A DNA stretch of 64,000 nt from Pseudomonas sp. MAG733B (lineage in GTDB: Bacteria > Pseudomonadota > Gammaproteobacteria > Pseudomonadales > Pseudomonadaceae): the NCBI RefSeq assembly GCF_036884845.1, contig NZ_CP145732.1:868001-932000 (forward strand). The letters are read 5' to 3'. The first letter of the stretch is position 1; each line of letters begins with the position of its first letter. The notes under the pieces were generated by a model, which was not told where the DNA came from, searched no databases, and was given only the letters and a program-made list of their open reading frames with translations. The position numbers were made by a program, and so were the translations under genes. This document shows positions 49,763-59,751 of the stretch, piece by piece.

Positions 49763-51445
49763 TCAGCGCACACGCACGTAAGTACCGGGCGCCGCCTCCA
49801 TCGGTGGATAGTTCTGGTTGCCGAGGGTCATCAGGGTTTCCTTCTGCGCGCCCGAGCGTTCCTGAATCCAGCTCAGCCATTGCGTCCACCAACTGCCGTC
49901 GACCTGCTTGGCGTCGTAATACCAGGCGCGTGGGTCGCTACTCAGTTTTGCACCCTCCACGTAGTTGGCTTTCGGGTTGCTCGGCGGATTGAGAATGCTC
50001 TGCACGTGCCCGCTGTTGGACAGCACGAAGCGCCGCTCGCCACCCAGCAGCAGCGTCGAGCGATACACTGCATCCCATGGCGTGATGTGATCGTTGATGC
50101 CGGCGACGCTGAAGCTGTCGACGGTGACCTTCTGCAGGTCGATGGGTGTGCCGCACACTTCGAGGCCGCCCGGATGGCTCAGTGGGTTGTGCTTGAAGAA
50201 GTCCAGCAGGTCGCCATGCAGGGCGGCCGGCAGGCGCGTGTTGTCGTTGTTCCAGTACAGGATGTCGAACGCGGGTGGCTCCTTGCCCAGCAGGTAGTTG
50301 TTGACGAAGTAGCTCCAGATCAAATCGTTGGGGCGCATCCAGGCGAAGACCTTGGCCATGTCGCGGCCATCCAGCACGCCCTTTTGATAGGAGCGACGCT
50401 TGGCGGCTTCCAGGGTCTGTTCGTCGGCGAAGAGGGTGGCCGGCGAATCCAGTTGGCTGTCGAGCAGACTCACCAGATAGGTCGCGCTGGAGATGCGGCG
50501 CAGTTGTCGCTTGGCTTGCAGGTGACCCTGCAGCGCGGCGATGGTCAGGCCGCCGGCGCAGGCGCCCATCAGGTTGACCTCGCGCGCGCCGGTGATCGCC
50601 CGGCAGACGTTCATGGCTTCTTCCACCGCTTCGACGTAGGTCGACAGGCCCCATTCGCGGTGGCGCACGTCCGGGTTGCGCCAGCTGATCATGAAGGTTT
50701 GCAAGCCGTTCTTGAGCGCGAACTGAACGAAGCTGTTATGCGGACTCAGGTCGAAAATGTAGTACTTGTTGATCTGTGGCGGCACCACCAGCAGCGGTTT
50801 TGAATACTGCTTCTCGCTCATCGGCTTGTACTGGATCAGCTCCAGCAGTTCGTTGCGAAACACCACCGCACCGGTGGTGGTGGCGACGGTCTTGCCGACC
50901 TCGAATGCCTGTTTGGTGACTTGCCGGGGCAGGCCATCGTTGTGCAGCAGGTCGTCCACCAGATGGCTGATCCCGCGCACCAGGCTGTTGCCGCCGGAGT
51001 TGAAGATTTCCTTGATCGCCAGCGGATTGAGCAAACTGTTGGACGGCGACACGGCATCGTTGAGCAAGGCGAACGCAAAGTGCGCGCGGGCGCGATCGTC
51101 CGGGCTCATGTTGCTGTCGTCGATCCAGCTTTTGATCTGCTTCTGCCAGCTCAGGTAGGCCTGCAGGCTGCGACGATAAAACGGGTTGAGGGCCCACGCC
51201 GGGTCGGCGAAACGACTGTCCTGCGGGTTGGTCGGGTGCAGGGTGTCGCCCATTATCACGCGACCCAATTGGCCGCCCAGTTTCAAGGCATGTTTGGCGG
51301 TGTGCACGGGGTTGCGCAAGCCATGGGCGGCAACGCTGCGCAAAGTCGAAATCAGATCCCGGCCGCGCAGGCCGGTAATCGCACTTTGTGCGTTGATGAA
51401 CGCGGCGGGAGTGGGTAGTGACTCCCTCGCTGGTTTATCGCGCAT
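49763..51445 (-). CDS. phaC2: Class II medium-chain-length PHA synthase 2
   Basis: Polymerises (R)-3-hydroxyacyl-CoA (C6-C14) at the granule surface. The 560-residue length is typical of class II. The lipase-like box GACAGG contains the nucleophile Cys, WRNPD and DGRDMAKVFAWMRPND are synthase signatures, and GINDHITPWDAV and SNSGHVQSILNPP give the catalytic Asp and His. RBS GGAG is 9 bases before the ATG. About 130 bases separate it from phaZ, enough for its own promoter. Confidence 0.96.
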   Translation of the reverse strand: MRDKPARESLPTPAAFINAQSAITGLRGRDLISTLRSVAAHGLRNPVHTAKHALKLGGQLGRVIMGDTLHPTNPQDSRFADPAWALNPFYRRSLQAYLSWQKQIKSWIDDSNMSPDDRARAHFAFALLNDAVSPSNSLLNPLAIKEIFNSGGNSLVRGISHLVDDLLHNDGLPRQVTKQAFEVGKTVATTTGAVVFRNELLELIQYKPMSEKQYSKPLLVVPPQINKYYIFDLSPHNSFVQFALKNGLQTFMISWRNPDVRHREWGLSTYVEAVEEAMNVCRAITGAREVNLMGACAGGLTIAALQGHLQAKRQLRRISSATYLVSLLDSQLDSPATLFADEQTLEAAKRRSYQKGVLDGRDMAKVFAWMRPNDLIWSYFVNNYLLGKEPPAFDILYWNNDNTRLPAALHGDLLDFFKHNPLSHPGGLEVCGTPIDLQKVTVDSFSVAGINDHITPWDAVYRSTLLLGGERRFVLSNSGHVQSILNPPSNPKANYVEGAKLSSDPRAWYYDAKQVDGSWWTQWLSWIQERSGAQKETLMTLGNQNYPPMEAAPGTYVRVR

Positions 51446-51575
51446 GACTCAACACTCCTTCGTCTTCAGGCCAAAAACAAACACACCGAACCAGAACACC
51501 ATAGACGCTGTAACGGGTTGTTGCGCGGCGCGGCATCCTGCCCACCCCTTTTTACCTATACAAAAACCGGGCCGG

Positions 51576-52436
51576 TCAGCCGCCCTGTGGTGCCGGATGC
51601 GGATGCATCACGGCACGCTGCCGTTCTTCCTCGAGGAACTTCATGATGATCGGCGCCACCGCTTCGGCCCGGGTGATCAGGAACAGGTGCCCGTCATCGA
51701 TGATGTGCAACTGGGCGTTGGGAATCCGCCAGGCCAGCAGGCGCATGTTGACCAGCGGGATCAGCGGATCGTCATCGCCAGCCAGCACTAGCGTCGGCTG
51801 ATTGATCTTGTGCAGCCAGTGAATGCTGGTCCAGCCGAGGCCGGCGAACAGTTGCCAGTAGTAACCGAGCTTGCCCGCCGAACGCACCTTCGCCGCGTGG
51901 CTGGCGGCCAGCGTCGGGTCGCGACGGAACGAACCGCCATAGATCATCGGCGCAATGCGGATCACGTGTGACGGCTGGATGTAGCGTCTGGGACTGGCCA
52001 TCATCCACAGCACTTTCGGCTTGCCCGGAACCATCACCGCACCCGCCGCCGTGGCTGCCAGGACAAGCTTCTTGCAGCGTTCCGGATAGTCATAAGCGAA
52101 CTGCTGGGCAAGCGCGCCGCCCCAGGACACACCGATCACATTGACCTGCCCGTAATCGAGGTAGTCGAGCATGCGTGCCGTGAGTTTCGCCAGGCCTGGA
52201 AAACGATACGGACGATTCGGCGTCGACGAACCGCCGACACCGGGCACGTCGAAGGCGATGACTTCCAGGTCCGGGTCCAGCGCCGCGACAAACGGAAAAA
52301 CCAACTCAAGGTTGGCGCCGATGCCGTTGAAAATCAGCAAGGGCGTCAAGTGAGGCTTGCCGGGGCGCACCGCCGTGCGGAGGGTCTGGCCATCCAGGTC
52401 GACGGTGCGGAATATGAACGGTTGCGGCATGCTCAA
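51576..52436 (-). CDS. phaZ: Intracellular PHA depolymerase
   Basis: Alpha/beta-hydrolase (286 aa) that mobilises granule polymer to 3-hydroxyacids. The elbow GVSWGGALAQ carries the Ser (about residue 104), GDDDPLIPLV the Asp, and DDGHLFLITRAE the His. It sits between the two synthase genes, the standard mcl-PHA arrangement that permits a synthesis-degradation cycle. A REPIN precedes it. Confidence 0.96.
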   Translation of the reverse strand: MSMPQPFIFRTVDLDGQTLRTAVRPGKPHLTPLLIFNGIGANLELVFPFVAALDPDLEVIAFDVPGVGGSSTPNRPYRFPGLAKLTARMLDYLDYGQVNVIGVSWGGALAQQFAYDYPERCKKLVLAATAAGAVMVPGKPKVLWMMASPRRYIQPSHVIRIAPMIYGGSFRRDPTLAASHAAKVRSAGKLGYYWQLFAGLGWTSIHWLHKINQPTLVLAGDDDPLIPLVNMRLLAWRIPNAQLHIIDDGHLFLITRAEAVAPIIMKFLEEERQRAVMHPHPAPQGG

Positions 52437-52462
52437 GCCCTGTTTATGAATTCATCCCCGAT

Positions 52463-52560
52463 CCTTGTAGGAGCCGAGCTTGCTCGCGATGGCGGTGGTA
52501 CAGCCAACATTGATGTCGACTGACCTGCCGCCATCGCGAGCAAGTTCGGCTCCTACAAGG
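52463..52560. repeat. REPIN between phaC1 and phaZ
   Basis: Arms CCTTGTAGGAGCCGAGCTTG and CAAGTTCGGCTCCTACAAGG (one mismatch) enclose about 58 bases containing GGCGGT/CCGCC. Placed inside the pha operon. Confidence 0.87.
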
Positions 52561-52576
52561 GCGCGGGGTGTGTCAG

Positions 52577-54259
52577 TTACCGCTCATGTACATACGTGCC
52601 CGGCGCTGCTTCGCCCGCCGGATATGCCTTGTTGCCCAGTTTCGCCGGGGCCTTCTTCAGCTCGCCGGAACGCTGGGCCTGCCAGGCCTGCCAGTGCAGC
52701 CACCAGGAATCGGTGTGCTTGGTGGAGTTCTCTTGCCACTCCTCGGCACTGGTCGCCATTTTTTCAGTGCTGGTCATGTAACGGGATTTCGGGTTGCCCG
52801 GCGGGTTCAGGATGCTCTGGATATGCCCGCTGCTGGACAGCACGAATTCAACGTTGCCACCGAACAGTTGCGCCGACTTGTAGCAGGACTTCCACGGGGT
52901 GATGTGGTCGTTGGTGCCGGCCAGGGAAAAGATGTCGGCAGTCACCTGCTTGAGGTCAATCGGCGTGCCGCACACTTCCAGTGCATTCGAGCGGATCAGT
53001 GGATTGTTTTTGAACATCTCGATCAGATCGCCGTGGAACGCTGCCGGCAGTCGTGTGGTGTCGTTGTTCCAGAACAGGATGTCGAACACCGGCGGCTCGT
53101 TGCCCAGCAGGTAGTTGTTGACCCAGTAGTTCCAGATCAGGTCGTTGGGGCGCATCCAGGCGAAGACTTTCGCCATGTCGCGGCCTTCCAGCACGCCGGC
53201 CTGGTACGAATGACGCTTGGCGGTCTCAAGGGTCTGCTCGTCGACGAACAGGGCTACGTCGCTGTCCAGGGTGGTGTCCAGCACGCTGACCAGCAGGGTG
53301 AGGGCATTGACCTTGTTCTCGCCGATCGCGGCGTAGTGGCCCAGCAGCGCGGTGCAGGTGATGCCGCCGGAGCAGGCGCCGAGCATGTTCACGTCTTTGC
53401 TGCCGGTGATGGCTAAGACCACGTCGACCGCTTCCTTGAGCGCCTCGATGTAAGTCGACAGGCCCCACTCGCGCTGTTCCTTGGTCGGGTTGCGCCAGCT
53501 GACGATGAAAGTCTGCACATTGTTGCGCAGGCAGAACCGCGCCAGGCTCTTGTCCGGGCTCAGGTCGAAGACGTAGAACTTGTTGATCTGCGGCGGCACC
53601 ACCAGCAGCGGACGCTCGTGGACCTGCTCGGTGATCGGTTTGTACTGGATCAGTTCCAGCACATCGTTGCGGAACACCACCGCGCCTTCGGTCACGCCCA
53701 GGCTCTTGCCGACCTCGAACGCGCCCATGTTGACCTGGCTCGGCATGCCGCCGTTGTGCACCATGTCCTTGGCGAGATGCGAGAGACCGTCGAGCAGGCT
53801 TTTGCCGCCGGTTTCGAAAAAGCGTTTGACTGCCGCCGGGTTGGCCGCCGTGTTGGTCGGGGCGAAGGCTTCGGTCATCAGGTTGATCACGAAGTGCCCG
53901 CGGGCGACATCCTTTGGCCCAAGGTTACTGTCGTCGATCCATTCGTGGAGTTCCTTGCGCCACGCCAGATAGGTTTGCAGATAACGTTTGTAGAGCGGGT
54001 TCTGGCTCCAGGCCGGATCCGCGAAGCGACGGTCATCGCTGGTCGGTTGCAGCTCGGATTTGCCGAACAGCACGTTCTTGAGTTCAAGGCCGAAATGCGC
54101 AACATGCTTCGCGCTGTGCACCGGTTGCCTGATGGCCTGCCTGAGTACCATGCGAGCAGAAGCCAGTAGATCCTTTCCACGCAGCCCAACGACAGGATTC
54201 AGACCCAGGGTGTTTTCCGAGGCCTGATACTTCAAGTCATCGTTATTCTGTTTACTCAT
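52577..54259 (-). CDS. phaC1: Class II medium-chain-length PHA synthase 1
   Basis: Main mcl-PHA synthase (560 aa). Cys296 lies in GACSGG. WRNPTKEQREWG, EGRDMAKVFAWMRPND, GTNDHITPWKSC and SSSGHIQSILNPPGNP are the other catalytic and family motifs. PhaC1 and PhaC2 are of equal length and clearly paralogous. RBS TGGAGCG lies about 7 bases before the ATG. Upstream are a palindrome (54298-54317) and a -24/-12 promoter candidate (54382-54398). First gene of phaC1-phaZ-phaC2-phaD. Confidence 0.97.
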   Translation of the reverse strand: MSKQNNDDLKYQASENTLGLNPVVGLRGKDLLASARMVLRQAIRQPVHSAKHVAHFGLELKNVLFGKSELQPTSDDRRFADPAWSQNPLYKRYLQTYLAWRKELHEWIDDSNLGPKDVARGHFVINLMTEAFAPTNTAANPAAVKRFFETGGKSLLDGLSHLAKDMVHNGGMPSQVNMGAFEVGKSLGVTEGAVVFRNDVLELIQYKPITEQVHERPLLVVPPQINKFYVFDLSPDKSLARFCLRNNVQTFIVSWRNPTKEQREWGLSTYIEALKEAVDVVLAITGSKDVNMLGACSGGITCTALLGHYAAIGENKVNALTLLVSVLDTTLDSDVALFVDEQTLETAKRHSYQAGVLEGRDMAKVFAWMRPNDLIWNYWVNNYLLGNEPPVFDILFWNNDTTRLPAAFHGDLIEMFKNNPLIRSNALEVCGTPIDLKQVTADIFSLAGTNDHITPWKSCYKSAQLFGGNVEFVLSSSGHIQSILNPPGNPKSRYMTSTEKMATSAEEWQENSTKHTDSWWLHWQAWQAQRSGELKKAPAKLGNKAYPAGEAAPGTYVHER

Positions 54260-54297
54260 CTACGACGCTCCATTGTCCTGAGACGAGTACCCGGTCC

Positions 54298-54317
54298 TGC
54301 TGTGTAGTCACACAGCA
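54298..54317 (-). promoter_or_regulatory. Perfect palindrome in the phaC1 leader
   Basis: TGCTGTGT and ACACAGCA, exact reverse complements, flank AGTC, 39 bases before the phaC1 start and downstream of the predicted sigma-54 start site. It could be an operator (PhaD is the obvious candidate) or an RNA hairpin over the leader. Binding partner not known from sequence. Confidence 0.5.
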
Positions 54318-54381
54318 AATGCCAGGTACTACTGCTCGGGTGACCGTTAATTCTGCATCGATGCTTTTTGTTCAGAGAGCA

Positions 54382-54398
54382 CTGCAGGGAACTTGCCA
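54382..54398 (-). promoter_or_regulatory. Sigma-54-type promoter candidate of phaC1
   Basis: On the minus strand TGGCAAGTTCCCTGCAG has TGGCA and TGCA with the exact GG-N10-GC spacing. It would start transcription near 54372, about 113 bases before the phaC1 ATG. Sigma-54 promoters upstream of phaC1 have been proposed in other pseudomonads. The -12 half is imperfect (CTGC instead of TTGC). Confidence 0.5.
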
Positions 54399-54515
54399 GC
54401 TCCATTGGTTACCCGACTTTAATTTTTTTCGCAAGCAGGCCAATCGCCGACCCAGAAGCCGAGCATTCAAACAGATGGAATTAGAAAATGCCCTCTAAAG
54501 AGCAAGAAGCTCAGG

Positions 54516-54887
54516 CTAGAGCATCAGCTTGACGACGGATTCGTTCGGGTCGCGAGTCTTTCCGGCAGCTTTGAGCTCGGCAAGATAATCCTCCCAGAGT
54601 GCGTCATGACGTCGCCCCAGTTCGTAGAGGTATTCCCAAGTGAACAGGCCGCTGTCGTGGCCGTCGTCGAAGGTCAGTTTCAGTGCGTAGTGACCGGCCG
54701 GTTCCAGCTTGCTCAGGCCTACGTTGATCTTGCCAAATTGCAGGATGGGTTTGCCGTGGCCCTGGACTTCGGCGGAAGGAGAGTGCACGCGCAGGAATTC
54801 GGCGGGCAGGGTGTATTCCTCGCCGGACGCGTATTTGAGCGTCAGGGTTTTCGAGGCTTTGTGCAGCTTGATGTCGGTGGGGATCAT
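54516..54887 (-). CDS. DUF971 (gamma-butyrobetaine hydroxylase-like N-terminal) protein
   Basis: Small protein (123 aa) made of a DUF971 domain: LTLKYASGEEYTLPAEFLR, then LKLTFDDGHDSGLFTWEYL and a C-terminal helix. In eukaryotes this domain heads carnitine-synthesis oxygenases; stand-alone bacterial versions have no proven role. In pseudomonads it stands next to hslVU and phaC1, as here. Met 54887 (MIPTDIKLHKAS) fits the family; the frame upstream runs into a REPIN. The 256 bases between it and phaC1 hold the phaC1 control region and no gene. Confidence 0.85.
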   Translation of the reverse strand: MIPTDIKLHKASKTLTLKYASGEEYTLPAEFLRVHSPSAEVQGHGKPILQFGKINVGLSKLEPAGHYALKLTFDDGHDSGLFTWEYLYELGRRHDALWEDYLAELKAAGKTRDPNESVVKLML

Positions 54888-54921
54888 GACCGGATGTCCG
54901 TCTGTAGGCGTGTGGTCAGCC

Positions 54922-54994
54922 CCCTGTAGGAGCACGGCTTGCCGGCGATGGCGATTTCAAGTACGCCATCGCCAGCAAGCTGTGCTCCTACAGG
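54922..54994. repeat. REPIN (CCTGTAGGAGCACGGCTTGC family)
   Basis: Arms CCCTGTAGGAGCACGGCTTG and reverse complement with a few mismatches (CAGCTTGC versus CGGCTTGC). It separates hslU from the DUF971 gene and overlaps the extended DUF971 frame, arguing against an earlier start. Confidence 0.84.
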
Positions 54995-55006
54995 AGGTCA
55001 CATGAC

Positions 55007-56344
55007 CTACAGGATATAACGGGACAGGTCTTCGTTCTCCGCCAATTCACCGAGGTGGCTGTTGACGTAGTCGGCGTCGATCTGGATGACCTTGCCGTCA
55101 TGGGTGCTGGCCAGGTCGCCGGCGCTGAACGACACCTCTTCGAGCAGACGCTCGAGCAGGGTGTGCAAGCGACGGGCACCGATGTTCTCGGTTTTCTCGT
55201 TGACCTGCCAAGCGATCTCGGCGATGCGCTTGATGCCGCTTGGCTGGAACTCGATACCCAGGCCTTCGGTTTTCAGCAGCGCGCAATATTGCTCGGTGAG
55301 CGAAGCATGCGGCTCGCTGAGAATGCGTTCGAAGTCCTGCGGTGACAGCGCCTTGAGCTCGACGCGAATCGGCAGACGACCTTGCAGTTCCGGCACCAGA
55401 TCGCTCGGCTTGCTCAGGTGGAAAGCACCGGAGGCGATGAACAGGATGTGGTCGGTCTTGACCATGCCCAGCTTGGTGTTGACGGTGCAGCCTTCGATCA
55501 GCGGCAGCAGGTCGCGTTGTACGCCTTCGCGGGACACATCGGCGCCGCCGACATTGCCGCGCTTGGCGACCTTGTCGATTTCGTCGATGAACACGATGCC
55601 GTGCTGCTCTACCGCTTCCAGGGCCTTGGCCTTCAACTCTTCATCGTTGACCAGGCGGCCGGCCTCTTCGTCGCGCACCAGTTTCAGCGCTTCCTTGACC
55701 TTGAGCTTGCGGCTCTTGCGTTTGCCCTTGCCCATGTTGGCGAACAGGCTCTGCAACTGATTGGTCATTTCTTCCATGCCCGGCGGCGCGGAGATATCGA
55801 CGCCGGCCATTTCGGCCACTTCGATCTCGATTTCCTTGTCATCCAGCTGACCTTCACGCAGGCGTTTGCGGAACAGCTGACGGGTGTTGGAATCGGAGCT
55901 CGGGGCGTCGTCGTTGCTGAAGCCCATACGGGCCGGAGGCAGCAGTGCATCGAGGATGCGCTCTTCGGCAGCGTCTTCGGCGCGGTGGCGAACCTTGGTG
56001 ATTTCCTGCTCGCGCAGCAACTTGATCGCCGCATCGGCCAGGTCACGAATGATCGATTCGACGTCGCGGCCAACGTAGCCGACTTCGGTGAACTTGGTCG
56101 CTTCGACCTTGATGAACGGCGCGTTGGCCAGTTTGGCCAGGCGACGGGCGATCTCGGTTTTACCGACACCGGTCGGGCCGATCATCAGGATGTTCTTTGG
56201 GGTTACTTCAACGCGCAGCTCTTCAGGCAGCTGCATCCGGCGCCAGCGATTGCGCAGGGCAATGGCGACGGCGCGCTTGGCATCGTCCTGGCCGATGATA
56301 TGGCGATTGAGTTCGTGGACGATTTCACGGGGAGTCATGGACAT
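55007..56344 (-). CDS. hslU: ATP-dependent protease ATPase subunit HslU
   Basis: AAA+ unfoldase (445 aa) of the HslVU protease. [17 protein letters not shown] begins the protein. Walker A is [15 protein letters not shown], Walker B is [13 protein letters not shown], the pore loop is in [16 protein letters not shown], and an inserted I-domain spans about residues 110-235. The C-terminal tail ends SRYIL, which docks into HslV. It is 52 bases downstream of hslV. Confidence 0.97.
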   Translation of the reverse strand: MSMTPREIVHELNRHIIGQDDAKRAVAIALRNRWRRMQLPEELRVEVTPKNILMIGPTGVGKTEIARRLAKLANAPFIKVEATKFTEVGYVGRDVESIIRDLADAAIKLLREQEITKVRHRAEDAAEERILDALLPPARMGFSNDDAPSSDSNTRQLFRKRLREGQLDDKEIEIEVAEMAGVDISAPPGMEEMTNQLQSLFANMGKGKRKSRKLKVKEALKLVRDEEAGRLVNDEELKAKALEAVEQHGIVFIDEIDKVAKRGNVGGADVSREGVQRDLLPLIEGCTVNTKLGMVKTDHILFIASGAFHLSKPSDLVPELQGRLPIRVELKALSPQDFERILSEPHASLTEQYCALLKTEGLGIEFQPSGIKRIAEIAWQVNEKTENIGARRLHTLLERLLEEVSFSAGDLASTHDGKVIQIDADYVNSHLGELAENEDLSRYIL

Positions 56345-56396
56345 AATATTTGACGGACCTTAATCAAGTGAGTCGTGGCGTGCGGCCGAAACAGAC

Positions 56397-56936
56397 TTAC
56401 TCGTCGCCTTTGGCGCAGTCCTGCTCCTCAATGGTCTGGGTGTGGTTGGTGAATACGCAGATGTCGCCGGCGATGCCGAGAGCGGTCTCGACGATTTCCC
56501 GGGCCGACAGGTCGGTTTTTTTCAGCAGCGCGCTGGCGGCAGCCTGGGCGTAGGCGCCACCGGAGCCCATGGCGATCAGGCCGTTTTCTGGCTCTACCAC
56601 GTCGCCGTTGCCGGTGATGATCAGCGAGGCGTCTTTGTTGGCCACCGCCAGCATGGCTTCGAGGCGGCTCAGGGAGCGGTCGGTGCGCCATTCTTTGGCG
56701 AGTTCGACGGCGGCGCGAACCAGATGGCCCTGGTGTTTTTCCAGCTGGCCTTCGAAACGTTCGAAAAGGGTAAAGGCGTCAGCCGTGGCACCGGCAAAAC
56801 CGGCGAGGACTTCGCCGTGGTACAGGCGACGGACTTTCTTGGCGTTGCCTTTCATCACGGTATTGCCGAGAGAAACCTGGCCGTCGCCGCCCATGACGAC
56901 TTTGCCGTGGCGACGAACTGAAACGATGGTGGTCAA
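56397..56936 (-). CDS. hslV: ATP-dependent protease peptidase subunit HslV
   Basis: Proteasome-like threonine peptidase (179 aa). After removal of the start residue, the mature chain begins [20 protein letters not shown], the Thr being the nucleophile. [14 protein letters not shown] and [13 protein letters not shown] are conserved. The correct start is a TTG at 56936, with GGAG 9 bases upstream. An ATG at 56984 in the same frame would add 16 residues ahead of the catalytic Thr and is therefore unlikely. Operon hslV-hslU. Confidence 0.95.
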   Translation of the reverse strand: MTTIVSVRRHGKVVMGGDGQVSLGNTVMKGNAKKVRRLYHGEVLAGFAGATADAFTLFERFEGQLEKHQGHLVRAAVELAKEWRTDRSLSRLEAMLAVANKDASLIITGNGDVVEPENGLIAMGSGGAYAQAAASALLKKTDLSAREIVETALGIAGDICVFTNHTQTIEEQDCAKGDE

Positions 56937-57074
56937 GGGAAGAGTCTCCACGCAGCGGGGCGAAAGTGCCTTATGCCCATTCATATGGGGGTGGTGGAGT
57001 GGATTTCAACTGTTGGGCGGGAGAGGGGACGAGTGGTGCGAGTCAGGTGGGAGATGTGGTGTCTGTCAGTACGC

Positions 57075-57141
57075 CATCGCGGGCAAGCCTTGCTCCTACA
57101 GGTTTTGTGCAAATCCTGTAGGAGCAAGGCTTGCCCGCGAT
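57075..57141. repeat. REPIN (AAGGCTTGCCCGCGAT family)
   Basis: Almost perfect 27-base arms starting ATCGCGGGCAAGCCTTGCTC with a short TTTTGTGCAAAT centre. Between the SPOR-domain gene and hslV. Confidence 0.88.
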
Positions 57142-57169
57142 GAACGATGACGCGGTGTTTCTGAAGGGA

Positions 57170-57880
57170 TCAGCGGCTCTGGCGTTGTTGTAACAGCAGG
57201 TTGCTGAAACCGGCGCCGGCCAGTTGTTTCTGTGCGGTGGTCAGTTGCTCGCGGTTGCTGAACGGCCCGACCAGAACCCGATACCACGTCTCATCCTTCA
57301 CCGTGCCCGATTCCACCGCCACAGCCTGGCCGAGCAGAATGATCTGCGCCCGAACCTTGTCGGCGTCAGTCTCCTTGCGGAACGAACCGGCTTGCAGGAA
57401 GAACTTGGTCACCGGCGCCGCTTTGGTGACCGGCGGCGGTGGTGGCGGTGTAATCCCGGCCAGTGCGGCCTGGGCGCGGGCGGTGTCGATCTTCGCCGCT
57501 TCGGCCGGCGTCACCGGCGTGGTCGGGATGGCCGGCACTTGCGGTGTCGGCAGGGTTTTTTCCGGCACGGCATCCGGCGGCACGATGACTTCCGATTCTG
57601 GCAACAGGGTGTAGAAGTCGTACTTCGGCTTCACCGGTTGCGTCGGGCTCGGCGGGGTCTTGTTGGCCTCGGCGATCTTGGTGGCTTTCTGTTGCTGTTC
57701 GACCTTCTCGCGTTTGACCGTGTCGCTGCCCTTCCCAGGTTCCAGTTTCATCAGGAACACGATGAATGCGCCGACCGTCAGGCCGATGGCCATCCACAGC
57801 CAACCCGGGATCGGTTGCTTCGCTGGAGCTTGGTAACGGCTGGCGCCACGCTTGGGTGCAGGTTTTTTCTTGGCAGCCAA
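57170..57880 (-). CDS. SPOR-domain cell-division protein, FtsN-like
   Basis: Bitopic inner-membrane protein (236 aa). A basic cytoplasmic segment (KKKPAPKRGASRYQ) is followed by one helix (GWLWMAIGLTVGAFIVFLM), a Pro/Lys/Thr-rich periplasmic linker, and a C-terminal SPOR domain (FFLQAGSFRKETDADKVRAQ and WYRVLVGPFSNREQ) that binds denuded septal glycan. The layout and the position one base after argS match FtsN annotated in Pseudomonas. The divisome role is by homology. Confidence 0.88.
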   Translation of the reverse strand: MAAKKKPAPKRGASRYQAPAKQPIPGWLWMAIGLTVGAFIVFLMKLEPGKGSDTVKREKVEQQQKATKIAEANKTPPSPTQPVKPKYDFYTLLPESEVIVPPDAVPEKTLPTPQVPAIPTTPVTPAEAAKIDTARAQAALAGITPPPPPPVTKAAPVTKFFLQAGSFRKETDADKVRAQIILLGQAVAVESGTVKDETWYRVLVGPFSNREQLTTAQKQLAGAGFSNLLLQQRQSR

Positions 57881-57881
57881 C

Positions 57882-59618
57882 TTACATACGCTCCAGAGTT
57901 TCCAGACCCAAGAGTTCCAGGCCTTGCTTGAGAGTTCGTCCGGTCAGCGCGGCGAGGCGCAGGCGGCTCTGCATTTGTTCCGGGGTGTCGGCAGCGAGGA
58001 TCGGGCAGTTCTCGTAGAAGCTGGAGAACAGGCCTGCGACGTCGTACAGGTAAGTGCAGAGGATGTGCGGCGTGCCTTTCTCGGACACGTTGTTCAGCAC
58101 TTCGCCGAACTGCGCGAGTTTCGCAGCCAGCTCGTGTTCATGCGGTGCTTCGAGCACGATCTGGCCTTCGACTTCGCTGAAGTCCTTGCCGAGCTTGCGG
58201 AACACCCCGGCCACGCGGGTGTAGGCGTAGAGCAGGTACGGCGCGGTGTTGCCTTCGAAGTTCAGCATCAGGTCGAAGTTGAAGCTGTAGTCGCTCGTAC
58301 GGTGCTTGGACAGGTCGGCGTATTTCACCGCGCCAATGCCCACGACCTTGGCGATGTTGCGCAGGTCGGCTTCAGCCAGTTCCGGGTTCTTGTCCTTCAC
58401 CAGGGTGTAGGCGCGTTCCTGGGCTTCGGTCAGCAGGTCGATCAGCTTTACGGTTCCGCCATCGCGCGTCTTGAACGGACGGCCGTCGGCGCCGTTCATG
58501 GTGCCGAAGCCCATGTGTTCCATTTCCATCGGGTGCGTCACGAAGCCGGCCTTGCGTGCCACGGCGAACACTTGCTGGAAGTGCAGCGCCTGACGCTGGT
58601 CGACGAAGTACAGCGCGCGATCAGCCTTGAGCGTGCCGCTGCGGTAGCGCACGGCCGCGAGGTCGGTGGTGGCATAGAGGTAACCGCCGTCAGCCTTGAC
58701 GATGATCACCGGCAGCGGATCGCCATCGGCATTCTTGAACTCGTCGAGGAACACGCACTGGGCGCCGTTGCTCTCGACCAGCATGCCCGCGGCCTTCAAG
58801 TCGTTGACCACGTTGATCAGGTCGTCGTTGTAGGCGCTTTCGCCCATCACGTCGGCCATGGTCAGTTTGACGTTGAGCAGTTCGTAGATTTTCTGGCAGT
58901 GCGACAGCGAGATGTCCTTGAACTTGGTCCACAGCGCCAGGCAATCGGCATCGCCGGCCTGCAACTTGACCACCAGGCCACGGGCGCGGTCGGCGAACTC
59001 TTCGGATTCGTCGAAGCGTTGCTTGGCGGCGCGGTAGAAGTTTTCCAGGTCCGACAGCTCGTCGCTGGTGACCGGGTTTTCCTGGAGGTACGCCATCAGC
59101 ATGCCGAACTGGGTGCCCCAGTCGCCGACGTGGTTCTGACGGATCACGGTGTCGCCGAGGAATTCCAGAACGCGGGCCACGCCGTCGCCAATGATGGTCG
59201 AACGCAAGTGGCCGACGTGCATTTCCTTGGCCAGGTTCGGGGCCGACAGGTCGACCACGGTGCGCTGCACGGGACCGGCCTTGCGCACGCCGATGTTGGC
59301 ATCGGCCAGCGCGGCGTCCAGGCGCGAAGCCAGGGCATCGGTGTTCTGGAAGAAATTGAGGAAGCCAGGACCTGCGATCTCGGCCTTGGAGATGTTTTCG
59401 TCAGCCGGCAGCGCGGCGATGATTTTTTCCGCCAGATCACGCGGCTTCATGCCGGCCGGTTTGGCCAGCATCATGGCGATGTTGCTGGCGAAGTCGCCGT
59501 TCTTCTTGTCGCGAGAATTTTCCACCTGGATCGCCGGCGACAGGCCTTCAGGCAACACACCTTCGTTGACGAGTTGGGTGATGGCTTGTTGGATCAGCTG
59601 GCGAATGGTGTCTTTCAT
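57882..59618 (-). CDS. argS: Arginyl-tRNA synthetase
   Basis: Class I synthetase (578 aa). The N-terminal Add-1 tRNA D-loop domain spans about residues 1-110. The HIGH-type signature is [16 protein letters not shown]. In place of KMSKS it has [11 protein letters not shown], normal for many ArgRS that use an upstream lysine. The anticodon-binding domain forms the C-terminal 140 residues with [19 protein letters not shown] near the end ([14 protein letters not shown]). Cotranscribed with the SPOR gene. Confidence 0.97.
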   Translation of the reverse strand: MKDTIRQLIQQAITQLVNEGVLPEGLSPAIQVENSRDKKNGDFASNIAMMLAKPAGMKPRDLAEKIIAALPADENISKAEIAGPGFLNFFQNTDALASRLDAALADANIGVRKAGPVQRTVVDLSAPNLAKEMHVGHLRSTIIGDGVARVLEFLGDTVIRQNHVGDWGTQFGMLMAYLQENPVTSDELSDLENFYRAAKQRFDESEEFADRARGLVVKLQAGDADCLALWTKFKDISLSHCQKIYELLNVKLTMADVMGESAYNDDLINVVNDLKAAGMLVESNGAQCVFLDEFKNADGDPLPVIIVKADGGYLYATTDLAAVRYRSGTLKADRALYFVDQRQALHFQQVFAVARKAGFVTHPMEMEHMGFGTMNGADGRPFKTRDGGTVKLIDLLTEAQERAYTLVKDKNPELAEADLRNIAKVVGIGAVKYADLSKHRTSDYSFNFDLMLNFEGNTAPYLLYAYTRVAGVFRKLGKDFSEVEGQIVLEAPHEHELAAKLAQFGEVLNNVSEKGTPHILCTYLYDVAGLFSSFYENCPILAADTPEQMQSRLRLAALTGRTLKQGLELLGLETLERM

Positions 59619-59751
59619 GGTCTTCTCTTTCGACCGCTGGCGCGGCGGCGCATCATGCGCTGGTGGAAAAACTGGGCATTATCCGTTGCCGAGGCGGGCT
59701 TGCCAACCTTAGCAGGCAGGTTGTGGATGTGTGGTGACAAATGCCTTCATT

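Noticed and set aside
49763..54259. phaC1 and phaC2 as a recent tandem duplication
   Set aside because: They share length and motifs but differ throughout in sequence, and the phaC1-phaZ-phaC2 order is ancestral to the mcl-PHA cluster.
58459..58488. Missing KMSKS motif in argS suggesting an inactive enzyme
   Set aside because: Many arginyl-tRNA synthetases lack a canonical KMSKS; the rest of the protein is complete.
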